DNA from: Carnobacterium sp. CP1
GTDB taxonomy: Bacteria > Bacillota > Bacilli > Lactobacillales > Carnobacteriaceae
Direction of reading: 5' to 3'
Assembly: GCF_001483965.1 (NCBI RefSeq)
Contig: NZ_CP010796.1
Span: 1,364,001-1,428,000 of the forward strand
DNA length: 64,000 bases
How positions within the stretch are numbered: the first letter of the stretch is position 1; every line of letters starts with the position of its first letter. Below are positions 7,343 through 15,968 of the stretch, piece by piece. The translations under genes and the position numbers were made by a program. Below the pieces are notes generated by a model. The model did no database searches and had not been told where the DNA came from. It saw nothing but the letters and a program-made list of their open reading frames with translations.

Positions 7343-8023
7343 TTAGACTTCCTCCGGCAGCTGCCAGTTAATCGGTTCTTGCCCCATTTGAATCAATGCA
7401 GCATTGGCTTTCGAAAATGGTTTTGATCCAAAAAATCCTCGGTAAGCAGATAACGGGCTAGGATGCGGTGAAGTAATGACTGTATGTTTTTGTTCATCAA
7501 TCAAGGCTCTTTTTTTTATCGATGGACTTCCCCATAAAATAAATACCATAGGGGTTTCTCGTTCGCTCAACTTTTGTATCACCATATCTGTTACTTGTTC
7601 CCACCCTTTATTCCGGTGTGAATGAGCTTCTCCTTTGCGTACGGTCAACACTGTATTCAACAATAACACGCCTTGATCCGCCCAAGATTTTAAATAACCG
7701 TGTTTTACTGGAGGATAGCCTAAATCATTTTCTAGTTCTTTATAAATATTTAAAAGCGATGGTGGAACTTTCACTGTAGGTTGTACAGAAAAACTCAAGC
7801 CATGAGCTTGATGCGGACCATGGTAAGGGTCTTGTCCCAAGATCACTACTTTGACTTCATGATACGGCGTCCACTCAAAAGCCTCCCAGATTTGATCCAT
7901 TGCTGGATAAACTGTTTCTTCTTGGTATTCTTTTGCCAAAAACTGTCTCAGTTTTTGATAAGTAGGAGTCAAACTCGCTTGGTTTAAAATCGGCGCCCAG
8001 TCATTTTTAATCGGTATAGTCAA
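7343..8023 (-). CDS. ung: Uracil-DNA glycosylase (family 1)
   Basis: Ung removes uracil from DNA as the first step of base-excision repair. All family 1 motifs are present in its 226 residues: the water-activating loop GQDPYHGP with Asp65, the aromatic FSV uracil-stacking region, LLLNTVLTV, and the DNA-intercalation loop HPSPLSAYRG with His187. Length and start are normal. It is on the same strand as pta but 180 nt away. It is transcribed divergently from the HAD phosphatase at 8206. Confidence 0.97.
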   Translation of the reverse strand: MTIPIKNDWAPILNQASLTPTYQKLRQFLAKEYQEETVYPAMDQIWEAFEWTPYHEVKVVILGQDPYHGPHQAHGLSFSVQPTVKVPPSLLNIYKELENDLGYPPVKHGYLKSWADQGVLLLNTVLTVRKGEAHSHRNKGWEQVTDMVIQKLSERETPMVFILWGSPSIKKRALIDEQKHTVITSPHPSPLSAYRGFFGSKPFSKANAALIQMGQEPINWQLPEEV

Positions 8024-8205
8024 AATATAGCCTCCATTCTTTATCTTTTCTTGTTCATCGTACTAAAGTTCTTAATCTCGTACAAGTATTTCGACTACTT
8101 TACCTAAGCAGCAGTTTAAGTACGGTAAAAACTTTATTCATACTTTTTTTGATTGAATAATGGTAAACTAAAAAGGACAAATGAATTTTAGGAGGAAAAA
8201 TAATC

Positions 8206-9108
8206 ATGATTAAACTTATTGCATCGGATATGGATGGAACATTACTTAACGGACGTATGGTTATTTCAAAAACGAATGCTAAAGCTATCTTGGAAGCACA
8301 AAAACAAGGCATTCGTTTTATGGTCGCCACTGGCCGTGGATACACAGAAGCTAAACCATTATTAGAAGAAGTCGGCATTTCTTGTCCGCTCATCACTTTA
8401 AATGGAGCACAAGTCTATGACGAAAAAGGCGAAGTCATCGAAAATATCGGCATCGAGAAAGACACTGTTCGCACGATTTTGAAGAAAACAAGAGACTTAA
8501 ATCTTTACTGTGAAATGACTACCTCACATGGTATTTATTCAGATAATAAAGCCAAACGGATCGAATCAGTTGCTTCTTTGCTTTACAAAACCAATCCAGA
8601 TACTTCTTTCAAAATGGCTGTTGTTTTGGCAGCTGCCCGTTTAGAAATTATGAATATCAATTATGTTGCTGAATACGAAGAACTATTAGAAAATGATTCT
8701 ATTGAAATCTTAAAAATGATTACTTTTAGTGAAGATGGGCCAGAAGTATTAAGTCCTCTAGCAGATGATTTAGCTACTACCGGTGATTTAGCCATTACTG
8801 CTTCATTTATTAACAACATTGAAATCAACCACATCAAAGCTCAAAAAGGCCTTGCTTTAGCCCGTGCAGCAGAAAAATGGAACATCCCAATGGAAAACGT
8901 AATGGCTCTGGGAGATAACTTTAATGATGTCTCAATGTTAAAAGTAGCTGGTTACAGTGTGGCTGTTGAAAATGCTGAAGACGGCGTCAAAGCGCAAGCT
9001 AAATACCTTACAGCTACTAACAATGATGACGGTGTTGCTCAATCAGTCTTATTGGCACTCAGCAATGACATGGATCAGCAATTGGTTTCAGTACCATTAA
9101 AAGATTAA
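8206..9108 (+). CDS. Cof-type HAD-IIB family phosphatase
   Basis: This 300-residue cytoplasmic hydrolase belongs to the Cof/YidA branch of the HAD superfamily, which dephosphorylates sugar phosphates and related metabolites. Motif I is DMDGT, with nucleophile Asp8 and acid/base Asp10. Motif II is ATGR around residue 46, and the magnesium motif GDNFND is near residue 230. The inserted C2B cap lies between them. AGGAGG precedes the ATG. The exact substrate is not predictable. A terminator follows 58 nt later, so it is monocistronic. Confidence 0.9.
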   Translation: MIKLIASDMDGTLLNGRMVISKTNAKAILEAQKQGIRFMVATGRGYTEAKPLLEEVGISCPLITLNGAQVYDEKGEVIENIGIEKDTVRTILKKTRDLNLYCEMTTSHGIYSDNKAKRIESVASLLYKTNPDTSFKMAVVLAAARLEIMNINYVAEYEELLENDSIEILKMITFSEDGPEVLSPLADDLATTGDLAITASFINNIEINHIKAQKGLALARAAEKWNIPMENVMALGDNFNDVSMLKVAGYSVAVENAEDGVKAQAKYLTATNNDDGVAQSVLLALSNDMDQQLVSVPLKD

Positions 9109-9166
9109 CGCACGTTCCATAGCAATCGTTTAATAAAACAATGATTTGCTTCGTTGAATTTCATGT

Positions 9167-9205
9167 AAAACAGCTCTTGCCGCTTTATCGGTAAGAGCTG
9201 TTTTT
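9167..9205 (+). terminator. Terminator after the HAD phosphatase gene
   Basis: AAAACAGCTCTTGCCG pairs with CGGTAAGAGCTGTTTT across a six-base loop and is followed by further T. Confidence 0.9.
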
Positions 9206-9287
9206 GTATCTCTATAGGTGACACTGCTGGTTTTCATTTCGTTATCTTTAATGAGATGGCACTCTTCTCAAGAAAGGAGCGGTCCTA

Positions 9288-9452
9288 ATGGAAGCGAACA
9301 CGGAATGGTTATCTGTTATTGCTGAGATTATCGGCAGTCTTGGTTTCCCCATTTTTGTTGCCTGGTTTTTACTCCAACGAATGGAAACAAAACTCGACGA
9401 ATTAGTCAAAGCTATTCAAGACCTGAACCATGTCTTTAAAAGTACTCCATAA
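9288..9452 (+). CDS. YvrJ-like small single-pass membrane protein
   Basis: A 54-codon gene opens with AAAGGAGC about 8 nt before ATG at 9288. The protein starts MEANTEWLSVIAEIIG and has the LGFPIFVAWFLLQRME segment typical of the YvrJ family. That family has a short amphipathic N terminus, a G-F-P-containing membrane helix ending in an RME-like motif, and a charged coiled-coil tail (KLDELVKAIQDL). Members are about 45-60 residues; their role is unknown, with some near phage or competence loci. It stands between two terminators and appears to be its own transcript. Confidence 0.75.
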   Translation: MEANTEWLSVIAEIIGSLGFPIFVAWFLLQRMETKLDELVKAIQDLNHVFKSTP

Positions 9453-9499
9453 AAAAAAGCGTTTGAGACAAAGGTTCTCATTGTCTCAAATGCTTTTTT
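9453..9499. terminator. Bidirectional terminator
   Basis: The stem TTTGAGACAA / TTGTCTCAAA is flanked by an A-run on the left and a T-run on the right. It separates the YvrJ-like gene from the convergent UPF0210 gene. Confidence 0.88.
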
Positions 9500-9508
9500 T
9501 GTTGAATT

Positions 9509-10864
9509 TTAATTTTTAAATGAATGTACAGGCGCAGGGATTCTGCCCCCTCTGGCAATAAAATCAGATGACCCAAAAGGATTGACCGCCATCACTGGTG
9601 CAGTTCCCAACAAGCCGCCTAAAACGATTCGATCGCCTACTTTTGAACCAGGAGCCGGAATAACACGTACAGCAGTCGTTTTATTGTTGATCATCCCGAT
9701 TGCTGCTTCATCTGCGATCATCGCTGCTAATGTAGCGGCTGACGTATCTCCCGGAACAGCGATCATATCTAATCCTACTGAACAGATAGCAGTCATGGCT
9801 TCCAGTTTATCAATCGTTAATGCTCCTGCTTCTACAGCTTCGATCATACCGATATCTTCTGAAACCGGAATAAATGCTCCCGATAAACCTCCAACATGTC
9901 CGCATGCCATGATACCACCTTTTTTTACAGCATCGTTCAATAAAGCTAAAGCTGCTGTTGTTCCATGAGTTCCCACTCGTTCCAATCCCATTTCTTCTAA
10001 AATATGCGCAACTGAATCGCCAACTGCCGGTGTTGGTGCTAGTGACAAATCAACGATTCCAAATGGAACATTCAGCCGCTTCGAAGCTTGCTGCCCTACC
10101 AACTGCCCCATACGTGTGATTTTAAAAGCTGTTTTCTTCACAGTTTCTGCTACCACATCAAATGATTCGCCTTTCACTTTTTCAAGTGCACGCTTCACAA
10201 CCCCTGGACCGCTGATTCCCACATTGATGACACAATCCGCTTCACCTACACCATGAAAAGCACCTGCCATAAACGGATTATCTTCTACTGCATTCGTAAA
10301 CACAACTAGTTTAGCGCAGCCCAATCCTTGTGTTTCTTTCGTTAATTCTGCGGTTTCTTTAATGATTTCGCCCATTTGAGCAATAGCATCCATATTGATG
10401 CCGCTCTTCGTTGACCCTACACTAACAGAAGCACAAACGCGTTCTGTTTCAGCTAAAGCACGGGGAATAGAACGAATCAAAACCGAGTCCCCTTTATGGT
10501 AGCCTTTGTCCACTAACGCAGAGAAACCGCCAATAAAGTTTACTCCCACTTCTCTGGCTGCAGCATCTAATGTTTTAGCATAGGCTACGTAATCCTCATC
10601 AGCTGAAGCTCCTGCAATCAACGAAATAGGCGTAACTGAAATACGCTTATTCACAATTGGGATGCCATATTCTGCTTCGATTGCTTCACCGGTTGTTACT
10701 AAGTCTTTTGCTTGTGTGACGATTTTTTCATAAATCTTTTTTCGAGCCCGTTCACCGTCGCTATCAATACAATCCAATAATGAAATTCCCATAGTGATCG
10801 TACGGATATCAAGTTTTTCTTCTTCAATCATGCGAATCGTCTCTAATATATTAGTTGGTTCCAA
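9509..10864 (-). CDS. UPF0210 (PFL) family protein
   Basis: This 451-residue protein closely fits the UPF0210/PFL family (DUF711), a conserved cytoplasmic protein of Gram-positives and archaea with no established reaction. Typical segments are [21 protein letters not shown] at the N terminus and a glycine-rich C-terminal half with [16 protein letters not shown] and [12 protein letters not shown]. It begins at TTG after AAGGAGG. The upstream ACT-domain gene ends 15 nt away on the same strand; the two are a conserved pair in many Firmicutes, suggesting the ACT protein senses a ligand for this protein. Confidence 0.92.
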   Translation of the reverse strand: MEPTNILETIRMIEEEKLDIRTITMGISLLDCIDSDGERARKKIYEKIVTQAKDLVTTGEAIEAEYGIPIVNKRISVTPISLIAGASADEDYVAYAKTLDAAAREVGVNFIGGFSALVDKGYHKGDSVLIRSIPRALAETERVCASVSVGSTKSGINMDAIAQMGEIIKETAELTKETQGLGCAKLVVFTNAVEDNPFMAGAFHGVGEADCVINVGISGPGVVKRALEKVKGESFDVVAETVKKTAFKITRMGQLVGQQASKRLNVPFGIVDLSLAPTPAVGDSVAHILEEMGLERVGTHGTTAALALLNDAVKKGGIMACGHVGGLSGAFIPVSEDIGMIEAVEAGALTIDKLEAMTAICSVGLDMIAVPGDTSAATLAAMIADEAAIGMINNKTTAVRVIPAPGSKVGDRIVLGGLLGTAPVMAVNPFGSSDFIARGGRIPAPVHSFKN

Positions 10865-10879
10865 GTCTGGTTTCCTCCT

Positions 10880-11149
10880 TTAAAGTTTATGCATTGCGTC
10901 AAATATTTCTTGCTTTTGGATCGTGACTTTTACGCCTGACTCTTCGCCAGTAGCACGCAGCCGTAATTTAACTTCATCAAAAGGCTGATTTGCTGTTCCA
11001 ACTTCACAAATGAGCATCATTGTAAAATACCCATCTAAAATTGTTTGCGAAACATCTAAAATATTGATATTTAACTCCATCAAAGTTTGGCTAACTTTGG
11101 CCACGATTCCCACTTGATCTTTTCCAATTACCGTTACGATAGCTTTCAT
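10880..11149 (-). CDS. ACT domain-containing protein (UPF0237)
   Basis: An 89-residue stand-alone ACT domain starting MKAIVTVIGKDQVGIVAKVS, whose VIGKDQVGIVA segment is the hallmark of the UPF0237/GcvR-like branch. ACT domains bind amino acids or similar small ligands and dimerise. It precedes the UPF0210 gene by 15 nt and is almost certainly co-transcribed and functionally linked with it. The ligand is unknown. Confidence 0.92.
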   Translation of the reverse strand: MKAIVTVIGKDQVGIVAKVSQTLMELNINILDVSQTILDGYFTMMLICEVGTANQPFDEVKLRLRATGEESGVKVTIQKQEIFDAMHKL

Positions 11150-11268
11150 GTTTTTTTACTCTCCTTTTTTATTTTTCTACTTTTCATTCTTTGTTGTTCC
11201 TAGTATACAAAAAGGAAACCAACAAGTGTAGGGTAATTTTTAGGCCCCTTCGTTTTTTATAGTATTTT

Positions 11269-11366
11269 TGTTATAATGAAATTAAGGAAATCTATATCTT
11301 GTTAAATAACTAACTCTTTCGCCTTTTTAAACAGTCCTTTATTAGAAAACTAAGGGCTTGTTTTTT
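11269..11366 (+). ncRNA. Possible leader RNA or attenuator upstream of the LURP-one gene
   Basis: An extended -10 box, TGTTATAAT at 11269-11277, is followed about 55 nt downstream by a terminator-like hairpin: AGTCCTT (11333-11339) with AAGGGCT (11352-11358), then TTGTTTTTT. The next start codon is at 11420. Transcription from this promoter would give an RNA of about 85 nt unless it reads through, so it may be an attenuated leader or a small RNA. The -35 box is poor. Confidence 0.35.
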
Positions 11367-11419
11367 CTCTTCACGACAAAACGAACGACAATGAACGATC
11401 AACTTGAGGTGATTAAAAA

Positions 11420-11938
11420 ATGGTACACCTTTATATGAAACAAGCGTATGTATCTATTCAAAATCGAATTATCGTTAAAGATGAAAAAGGAAAAGACATC
11501 TTTCTTATTATTGGAAAATGGGGCAGAATCGGTGACGGACTTTCACTCTATGCAATGGATGGAACCTTGCTAGTCGAAGTCAAGCAAACGGTCTTATCGC
11601 TTTTCCCTAAATTTGATGTCTATGTTGCCGGGAAAAAAATTGCTTCCATTACAAAACATCCTGGAATAAAAGGACCTTATTTTAAAGTCAGCCGGTTAAA
11701 TTGGCTCGTAACGGGTGATTTTTATAACCACCATTATCGTGTCCATCACCCGACTCGTCCCGTTATGACAATGGAAAAAGCATATTTAGCTTTTGGTGAT
11801 TTTTATGCTTTAAGCGTTAACCAATCCCAAGATGTTCCTATTTGTTTGTGTATCGCGGTCATTGTAGACCATTTGACTCTGACACGCTTGCCTGCTGCAG
11901 CCAAGCGCGCAAAAGGACACTTTTATCAACCAATATAA
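11420..11938 (+). CDS. LURP-one-related (tubby-like) protein
   Basis: The 172-residue protein has the twelve-strand tubby-like layout of the LOR family (B. subtilis YxjI relatives). Short beta-rich segments are visible, such as IIGKWGRIGDGLSLYAMDGTLLVEVKQ, then FPKFDVYVAGKKIASITK, and a helix near the C terminus ending in VDHLTLTRL. The function of bacterial members is unknown; structural relatives bind phospholipid. The ATG follows TTGAGGTGA. It has a long leader with a possible attenuator and its own terminator, so it is monocistronic. Confidence 0.78.
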   Translation: MVHLYMKQAYVSIQNRIIVKDEKGKDIFLIIGKWGRIGDGLSLYAMDGTLLVEVKQTVLSLFPKFDVYVAGKKIASITKHPGIKGPYFKVSRLNWLVTGDFYNHHYRVHHPTRPVMTMEKAYLAFGDFYALSVNQSQDVPICLCIAVIVDHLTLTRLPAAAKRAKGHFYQPI

Positions 11939-11950
11939 ACCATTCATTTC

Positions 11951-11992
11951 AGCTTCTGTTTTTGAAAATCTTCAAAAGCAGAAGCTTTTTTA
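11951..11992 (+). terminator. Terminator after the LURP-one gene
   Basis: AGCTTCTG...TTTTGAA pairs with TTCAAAAGCAGAAGCT (one mismatch), followed by TTTTTT. It lies at the end of the convergent GNAT gene and may serve both. Confidence 0.88.
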
Positions 11993-12553
11993 AGTTAACG
12001 AGAGTTGCATATGGTCATATACGGTACCGCTCAACGTACACTCTCCAACTTTTTGGTACCCTGCTTTTTGGTACAAGTGTTTAGCTGGTTGGTTCTTTTG
12101 ATCACAATTTAAGCCGATAAGAGTCTCACCCTGTGCTTTAGCGATCTCCGGAAGAGCAGCTAACAATTCTGTAGCCACACCTTGTCCTCGATAAGCAGCA
12201 TCGGTTACTAGTGTGTCAAGATACCATTCGCCAGGATGCGTTTCTGTATCTTGGAATAAATGGCCGTCTTCCAATCCTGCTGCTTGCGTGACTTCTATAA
12301 ATGCTTGGTCTATTTCGGGTTCCAGTTCGCCTTTGTATCCAAAAGCAGTTCCTGCAATGTTGCCATCTCGCAGACAGACGATTGCACGCCGGTAACTATA
12401 ACGATAATTTTCATTCAGCATAGCTTCTTTCATGAGCGCCTTCAAACGATTTTCCGATGCTTGCTTGAGCAGCGGCAGCTCCATATCTTCTAATACGATC
12501 CAAACTAATGCTATCAATTGATCAATATCTTCTTTTACAGCTGGTCTGATCAT
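11990..12553 (-). CDS. GNAT family N-acetyltransferase
   Basis: This 187-residue GNAT protein begins MIRPAVKEDI, the common opening of the family. The cofactor loop is AYRGQGVATELL, preceded by WYLDTLVTDA, and the C-terminal half has NQPAKHLYQKAGYQKVG. The ATG at 12553 is chosen over the GTG four codons earlier because that GTG touches the GAGGAG ribosome binding site. The amine substrate is unknown. It is transcribed alone, divergent from the glutamine-type transporter. Confidence 0.85.
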   Translation of the reverse strand: MIRPAVKEDIDQLIALVWIVLEDMELPLLKQASENRLKALMKEAMLNENYRYSYRRAIVCLRDGNIAGTAFGYKGELEPEIDQAFIEVTQAAGLEDGHLFQDTETHPGEWYLDTLVTDAAYRGQGVATELLAALPEIAKAQGETLIGLNCDQKNQPAKHLYQKAGYQKVGECTLSGTVYDHMQLSLT

Positions 12554-12681
12554 TGTTTTCCACACTCCTCAAAATCTTTTTACAACTATACCTAAAATAG
12601 GTTTTTATTTCAAATGGTCTTTCAGGATTCATTCCTATTTTTTTATGTCAGGTTTCCTAACACAGCAAGATAACATAGCAG

Positions 12682-12710
12682 TTGCAAATGGCTTCACTTT
12701 AAATTAAAAT
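12682..12710 (+). promoter_or_regulatory. Promoter of the glutamine-type ABC operon
   Basis: TTGCAA (12682-12687) and TAAAAT (12705-12710) are separated by 17 nt and lie 27 nt before the start codon at 12737. Confidence 0.6.
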
Positions 12711-12736
12711 AATAACTTATACAGGAGGGGAAATTT

Positions 12737-14191
12737 ATGAAAAAGCACAAACGCTCAATGTTTTTGGTCGCACTAATGGTGATAGTAGGAGTATGTTTTT
12801 CAATGGCATATCCTATGGATGCTTCTGCAAAAACAACAGATGGAAAATACCTTATCGGAACGGATGTAACCTTTGCTCCATTTGAATACCAAACGGCCGA
12901 TGGAGAATACGTTGGAATCGATATTGATATTTTAAATGCCATTGCTGAGGATCAAGGTTTCGAATATGAATTAAAACCTTTAGGATTCAGTGCCGCACTA
13001 CAAGCTTTAGAATCCAACCAAATTGATGGAATGATTGCTGGAATGAGTATCACAGATGAGCGTAAAGCTTCTTTTGATTTCTCTGATCCATACTTTGAAA
13101 GCGGGGTCGTCATGGCCGTTGGTGCTTCAGATGATGAGATCACCAGCTATGAAGATTTAGCTGGAAAAACAGTTGCAGTCAAAACAGGTACGACTGGATC
13201 TGCTTTTGCAGAGTCCATTCAAAAAAAATACGGATTTAAACTGAATACCTTTGAAGACTCCGCTAATATGTATGAGGATGTTCAAGCTGGTAATTCAGAT
13301 GCCGCCTTTGAAGATTATCCAGTCATGGCTTATGCACTTAATAATGACCGTTTAAAATTAAAATTGCCGACTGAAGCAGAACCTGGCGATAATTACGGTT
13401 TTGCAGTGAATAAAGGAATGAATCCCGAATTGATCGAACAATTCAACGCAGGATTGATCAATATCCGTGCAAACGGAACATACCAAGAGATTTTAGATAC
13501 TTATTTAGGCGAAAATTCTACAGCTGCTGCATCTAATATGGGTTTCTTCGCATTGATCAAAGAAAATAGCGGCGAACTTTTAAAAGGATTAGGCCAGACC
13601 TTATTGCTGACGCTTATTGCTTTTGTGATCGCTACGATCGTCGGTGTTGTTTTGGGACTCTTTAGCGCTTCACCGAATACGGTTTTGAAATGGATCGCTT
13701 CTATTTATGTGGATTTGTTCCGCGGAATCCCTTTAATCGTTTTAGCATTTTTTGTTTACTTTTCTATTCCGCAGCTCTTTGACTTGCGTCTTTCAGCCAC
13801 TGTTGCCGGAATCATCACATTAAGCTTAAATACTGCTGCTTACATTGCAGAACTTGTACGCGGAGGCATCCAGGCTGTTGATAAAGGCCAACTGGAAGCA
13901 GCTCGCAGCTTAGGGTTGCCTTACAACCTTTCTATGCGCAAAATCGTGCTGCCACAAGCTATCAAAATCATGGTGCCTTCATTTATCAACCAATTTGTCA
14001 TCACGTTAAAAGATACGTCTATCTTGTCCGTGATCGGTCTCGTTGAATTGACACAAACCGGAAAAATCATTATTGCTCGGACTTTCTCATCTGGCGATAT
14101 GTGGTTGATCGTTGCTTTGATGTATTTAATCGTGATTACTGCTCTAACGAAATTTTCAAATTACTTGGAAAGGAAGTTAAACAATGCCTAA
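12737..14191 (+). CDS. glnP: Glutamine-type ABC transporter, fused substrate-binding and permease protein
   Basis: This 484-residue protein fuses a periplasmic-type binding domain to a membrane permease, as in Lactococcus GlnP. A signal sequence (about 1-31, ending ASA) is followed by a family 3 binding domain (about 35-255: [29 protein letters not shown]). The permease domain of about five helices (270-484) contains the EAA loop [10 protein letters not shown] that contacts the ATPase. Uptake of glutamine, asparagine or another polar amino acid is likely; the exact ligand cannot be read. AGGAGGGG precedes the ATG. The gene overlaps glnQ by 8 nt. Confidence 0.92.
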   Translation: MKKHKRSMFLVALMVIVGVCFSMAYPMDASAKTTDGKYLIGTDVTFAPFEYQTADGEYVGIDIDILNAIAEDQGFEYELKPLGFSAALQALESNQIDGMIAGMSITDERKASFDFSDPYFESGVVMAVGASDDEITSYEDLAGKTVAVKTGTTGSAFAESIQKKYGFKLNTFEDSANMYEDVQAGNSDAAFEDYPVMAYALNNDRLKLKLPTEAEPGDNYGFAVNKGMNPELIEQFNAGLINIRANGTYQEILDTYLGENSTAAASNMGFFALIKENSGELLKGLGQTLLLTLIAFVIATIVGVVLGLFSASPNTVLKWIASIYVDLFRGIPLIVLAFFVYFSIPQLFDLRLSATVAGIITLSLNTAAYIAELVRGGIQAVDKGQLEAARSLGLPYNLSMRKIVLPQAIKIMVPSFINQFVITLKDTSILSVIGLVELTQTGKIIIARTFSSGDMWLIVALMYLIVITALTKFSNYLERKLNNA

Positions 14192-14915
14192 ATTAAAAGT
14201 TGAAAACCTTAAAAAAAGTTTTGGTCAATTAGAAGTATTAAGAGATTTAAATGTTGAGATCAAAGAAGGAGAAGTGGTCTGCATTATCGGGCCGTCCGGT
14301 TCTGGAAAAAGTACTTTCTTGCGTTGTTTAAATCAATTAGAAGAAATCACAGGCGGAAAAGTGATCATCGACGATTATGACTTAAGCGATCCTTCTCAAA
14401 ACATCAATAAAGTGCGCGAAAATATTGGGATGGTTTTCCAACATTTCAACTTGTTCCCTCATTTGTCAGTCTTAGAAAACATTACCTTGGCTCCTAAAGA
14501 ATTAAAAAAAGAAACCGATGCAGAACTTAAAACTAGAGCTCTAGGGTTGTTAGAAACGGTCGGTTTAACTGAAAAAGTTGACGATTATCCCAATTCTTTA
14601 TCAGGAGGTCAAAAACAACGTGTGGCCATTGCCCGTGCGTTGGCAATGCAGCCTGATATTATGTTGTTTGATGAACCGACGAGTGCATTGGATCCAGAAA
14701 TGGTTGGGGATGTTTTAGAAGTCATGCAAGTACTTGCCAACCAAGGGATGACGATGGTCGTTGTCACTCATGAAATGGGCTTTGCTAAAGAAGTGGCTGA
14801 CCGCGTTATTTTTATGGATGGGGGCTACATTGTCGAAGAAGGTACGCCCGAAGAGATCTTCAATCATCCCAAACACATTCGTACTCAAGACTTCTTAAAT
14901 AAAATTTTAGTTTAG
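14184..14915 (+). CDS. glnQ: Amino acid ABC transporter ATP-binding protein
   Basis: The 243-residue ATPase is the energy subunit for the fused GlnP-like protein. Walker [10 protein letters not shown] is at 36-44, the Q-loop is [12 protein letters not shown], the ABC signature is LSGGQKQR, Walker B is [12 protein letters not shown], and the switch histidine is in VVTHEMGFA. The sequence pattern is that of polar amino acid transporters (GlnQ/HisP type). Its ATG is inside the last codons of glnP, so the proteins are translated in a coupled way. A strong terminator follows. Confidence 0.95.
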   Translation: MPKLKVENLKKSFGQLEVLRDLNVEIKEGEVVCIIGPSGSGKSTFLRCLNQLEEITGGKVIIDDYDLSDPSQNINKVRENIGMVFQHFNLFPHLSVLENITLAPKELKKETDAELKTRALGLLETVGLTEKVDDYPNSLSGGQKQRVAIARALAMQPDIMLFDEPTSALDPEMVGDVLEVMQVLANQGMTMVVVTHEMGFAKEVADRVIFMDGGYIVEEGTPEEIFNHPKHIRTQDFLNKILV

Positions 14916-14938
14916 AAAATCCTTTGTTCCACAGGAGC

Positions 14939-14979
14939 AAAAAAGGTTCTATGGTTTTGTGCCATAGAACCTTTTTTCA
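14939..14979 (+). terminator. Terminator of the glnPQ-type operon
   Basis: AAGGTTCTATGG and CCATAGAACCTT pair across a short loop and are followed by TTTTTT. Confidence 0.9.
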
Positions 14980-15292
14980 TTTGTTTTTTTAATCATTAAA
15001 CGGCTACTTTGTTAAATCGTGTTGGCGACTCTCTTAGGTGTTGAAATTTCCTCCGAAACTTACGTGTTGCTTGTGGAAAGCCATGGAACCTCCTAGAGCC
15101 TTGGATGTCGCCATGATTTCACGGTTATAGAATGCAATCATTTCACTTACCCACACCAAAAATAATAAAACCTATTAATCATGAGGATAAAATCTACTCT
15201 TTAAGCTGCTGCAGTGGACTTTCATCCTTTTCCGCGATACTATTGTATAGAGTAGCAGAGTAAGAAGTAAGAGTATCGAAGGAGTGTTTGAT
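14980..15292. other. Interval without an intact gene (glnQ to HesB-like gene)
   Basis: Apart from repeat copy A at 15007-15172, the remaining 120 nt upstream of the HesB-like gene carry its likely promoter region (TATTGTATAG around 15241-15250) and RBS. I see no other feature. Confidence 0.5.
15007..15172. repeat. Intergenic repeat, copy A (short form)
   Basis: This 166-nt element is clearly similar to copy B at 15659-15909. The first block (15007-15102) contains the shared CTCCGAAACTTA and GCCATGG words. The second block (15113-15172) shares the TTATAG and CACTTA/CATTTA regions and ends in AAACC/GAACC. On the minus strand both copies show, in order, a TATAA-like box, an AGGAG ribosome binding site and ATGGC. 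In this copy the frame after ATG is only 16 codons (beginning MAFHKQ). Its length and the promoter/RBS layout suggest a degraded gene start or small-RNA/mini-element; I do not recognise it. Confidence 0.7.
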
Positions 15293-15649
15293 ATGTTTTT
15301 AGAAATAACAGAAGCTGCACAGCAACGCATTTCAAAAGCACAAACTCTCAATCCAGGGAAACTAGTCGTTTACTATGAATCTCGGATTGGCTGTATTTGC
15401 GGGAATAATGGTATTTTCACTTTAAAATTAACCCAACAAGAAGATCCTGAATTAGACACAACTCTAGCTAGTTCGTTAGGCGACTTGCCGATTCAAGGTT
15501 GGAGTTTAGACTTCTTAGATGAACAATTGACATTAAATTACCAAAAAGAAAAAAACACTTTGGTTTTAAAAGGTGCAAGCGGATTAATTAATCCTAATGT
15601 GTTGATTACAGATGATACAGGCTCTTCAGTCTTTTTAGCTGTACGTTAA
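15293..15649 (+). CDS. HesB/IscA-like iron-sulfur cluster biosynthesis family protein
   Basis: The 118-residue protein fits the small Gram-positive HesB-like family ('iron-sulfur cluster biosynthesis protein', YneR/YqkB type). It opens MFLEITEAAQQRIS, has an acidic beta-rich core, and ends DDTGSSVFLAVR. True A-type carriers use three conserved cysteines; here only the pair Cys-x-Cys in IGCICGNNG (about residues 34-36) is present and the C-terminal Cys pair is absent, so Fe-S binding is doubtful. The ATG at 15293 is chosen over the GTG three codons earlier, which overlaps GGAG. It is flanked on both sides by copies of an intergenic repeat. Confidence 0.7.
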   Translation: MFLEITEAAQQRISKAQTLNPGKLVVYYESRIGCICGNNGIFTLKLTQQEDPELDTTLASSLGDLPIQGWSLDFLDEQLTLNYQKEKNTLVLKGASGLINPNVLITDDTGSSVFLAVR

Positions 15650-15658
15650 AAAACAGCT

Positions 15659-15909
15659 CTTTGTCAGATCGTGTGGGTGACTCTTAGGGAGTTGGAATTT
15701 TCTCCGAAACTTATGTTTTTGCTTGTTGAAGGCCATGGGATCTCCTGGAGCCTTATAGTCTCCAGGTTTTCAAGCCTCAAACGAAGCATAAGCGCTTCGT
15801 AATTCGCATTGAATCCTCTTCATAGCTGCAAGCAGCCACTATTTCTCCAAAAATTTCAAGTTTATAGCATACAGCCATCTCATTTATCAATATCAAAAAT
15901 GATAGAACC
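15659..15909. repeat. Intergenic repeat, copy B (long form)
   Basis: This 251-nt element shares both end blocks with copy A (15659-15754 and about 15849-15909). It carries about 85-95 extra nucleotides between them, including a CGAAGC/GCTTCG hairpin near 15782. On the minus strand it has TTGATA, an 18-nt spacer and TATAAA, then, after a leader, AGGAG and ATGGCC. The frame after this ATG stays open longer than in copy A and is rich in Lys and Arg (starting MAFNKQKHKFRRK). Copies A and B bracket the HesB-like gene in the same orientation. Confidence 0.7.
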
Positions 15910-15941
15910 AAAAAAGCCAGCTCTATGAGCTGACTTTTTTT
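15910..15941 (-). terminator. Terminator after the NapA-like antiporter gene
   Basis: AAAAAAGCCAGCTC and GAGCTGACTTTTTT form a stem with one mismatch and a TAT loop; T-runs occur on both strands. Confidence 0.8.
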
Positions 15942-15968
15942 ATAACTTAGAAAAAAACGTATCTTTAA

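Larger units (their letters stand above)
15650..15968. other. Interval between the HesB-like and napA-like genes
   Basis: Repeat copy B fills most of it, and the napA terminator fills the right-hand end. I see no further gene. Confidence 0.6.

Noticed and set aside
8100-8396. Minus-strand frame overlapping the HAD phosphatase gene
   Set aside because: It overlaps a complete HAD gene on the opposite strand and lacks an RBS or family match.
15293-15649. Mobile cassette carrying the HesB-like gene
   Set aside because: The two flanking repeats are diverged and I see no integrase, transposase or target-site duplication, so a cassette is suggested only as something to test.
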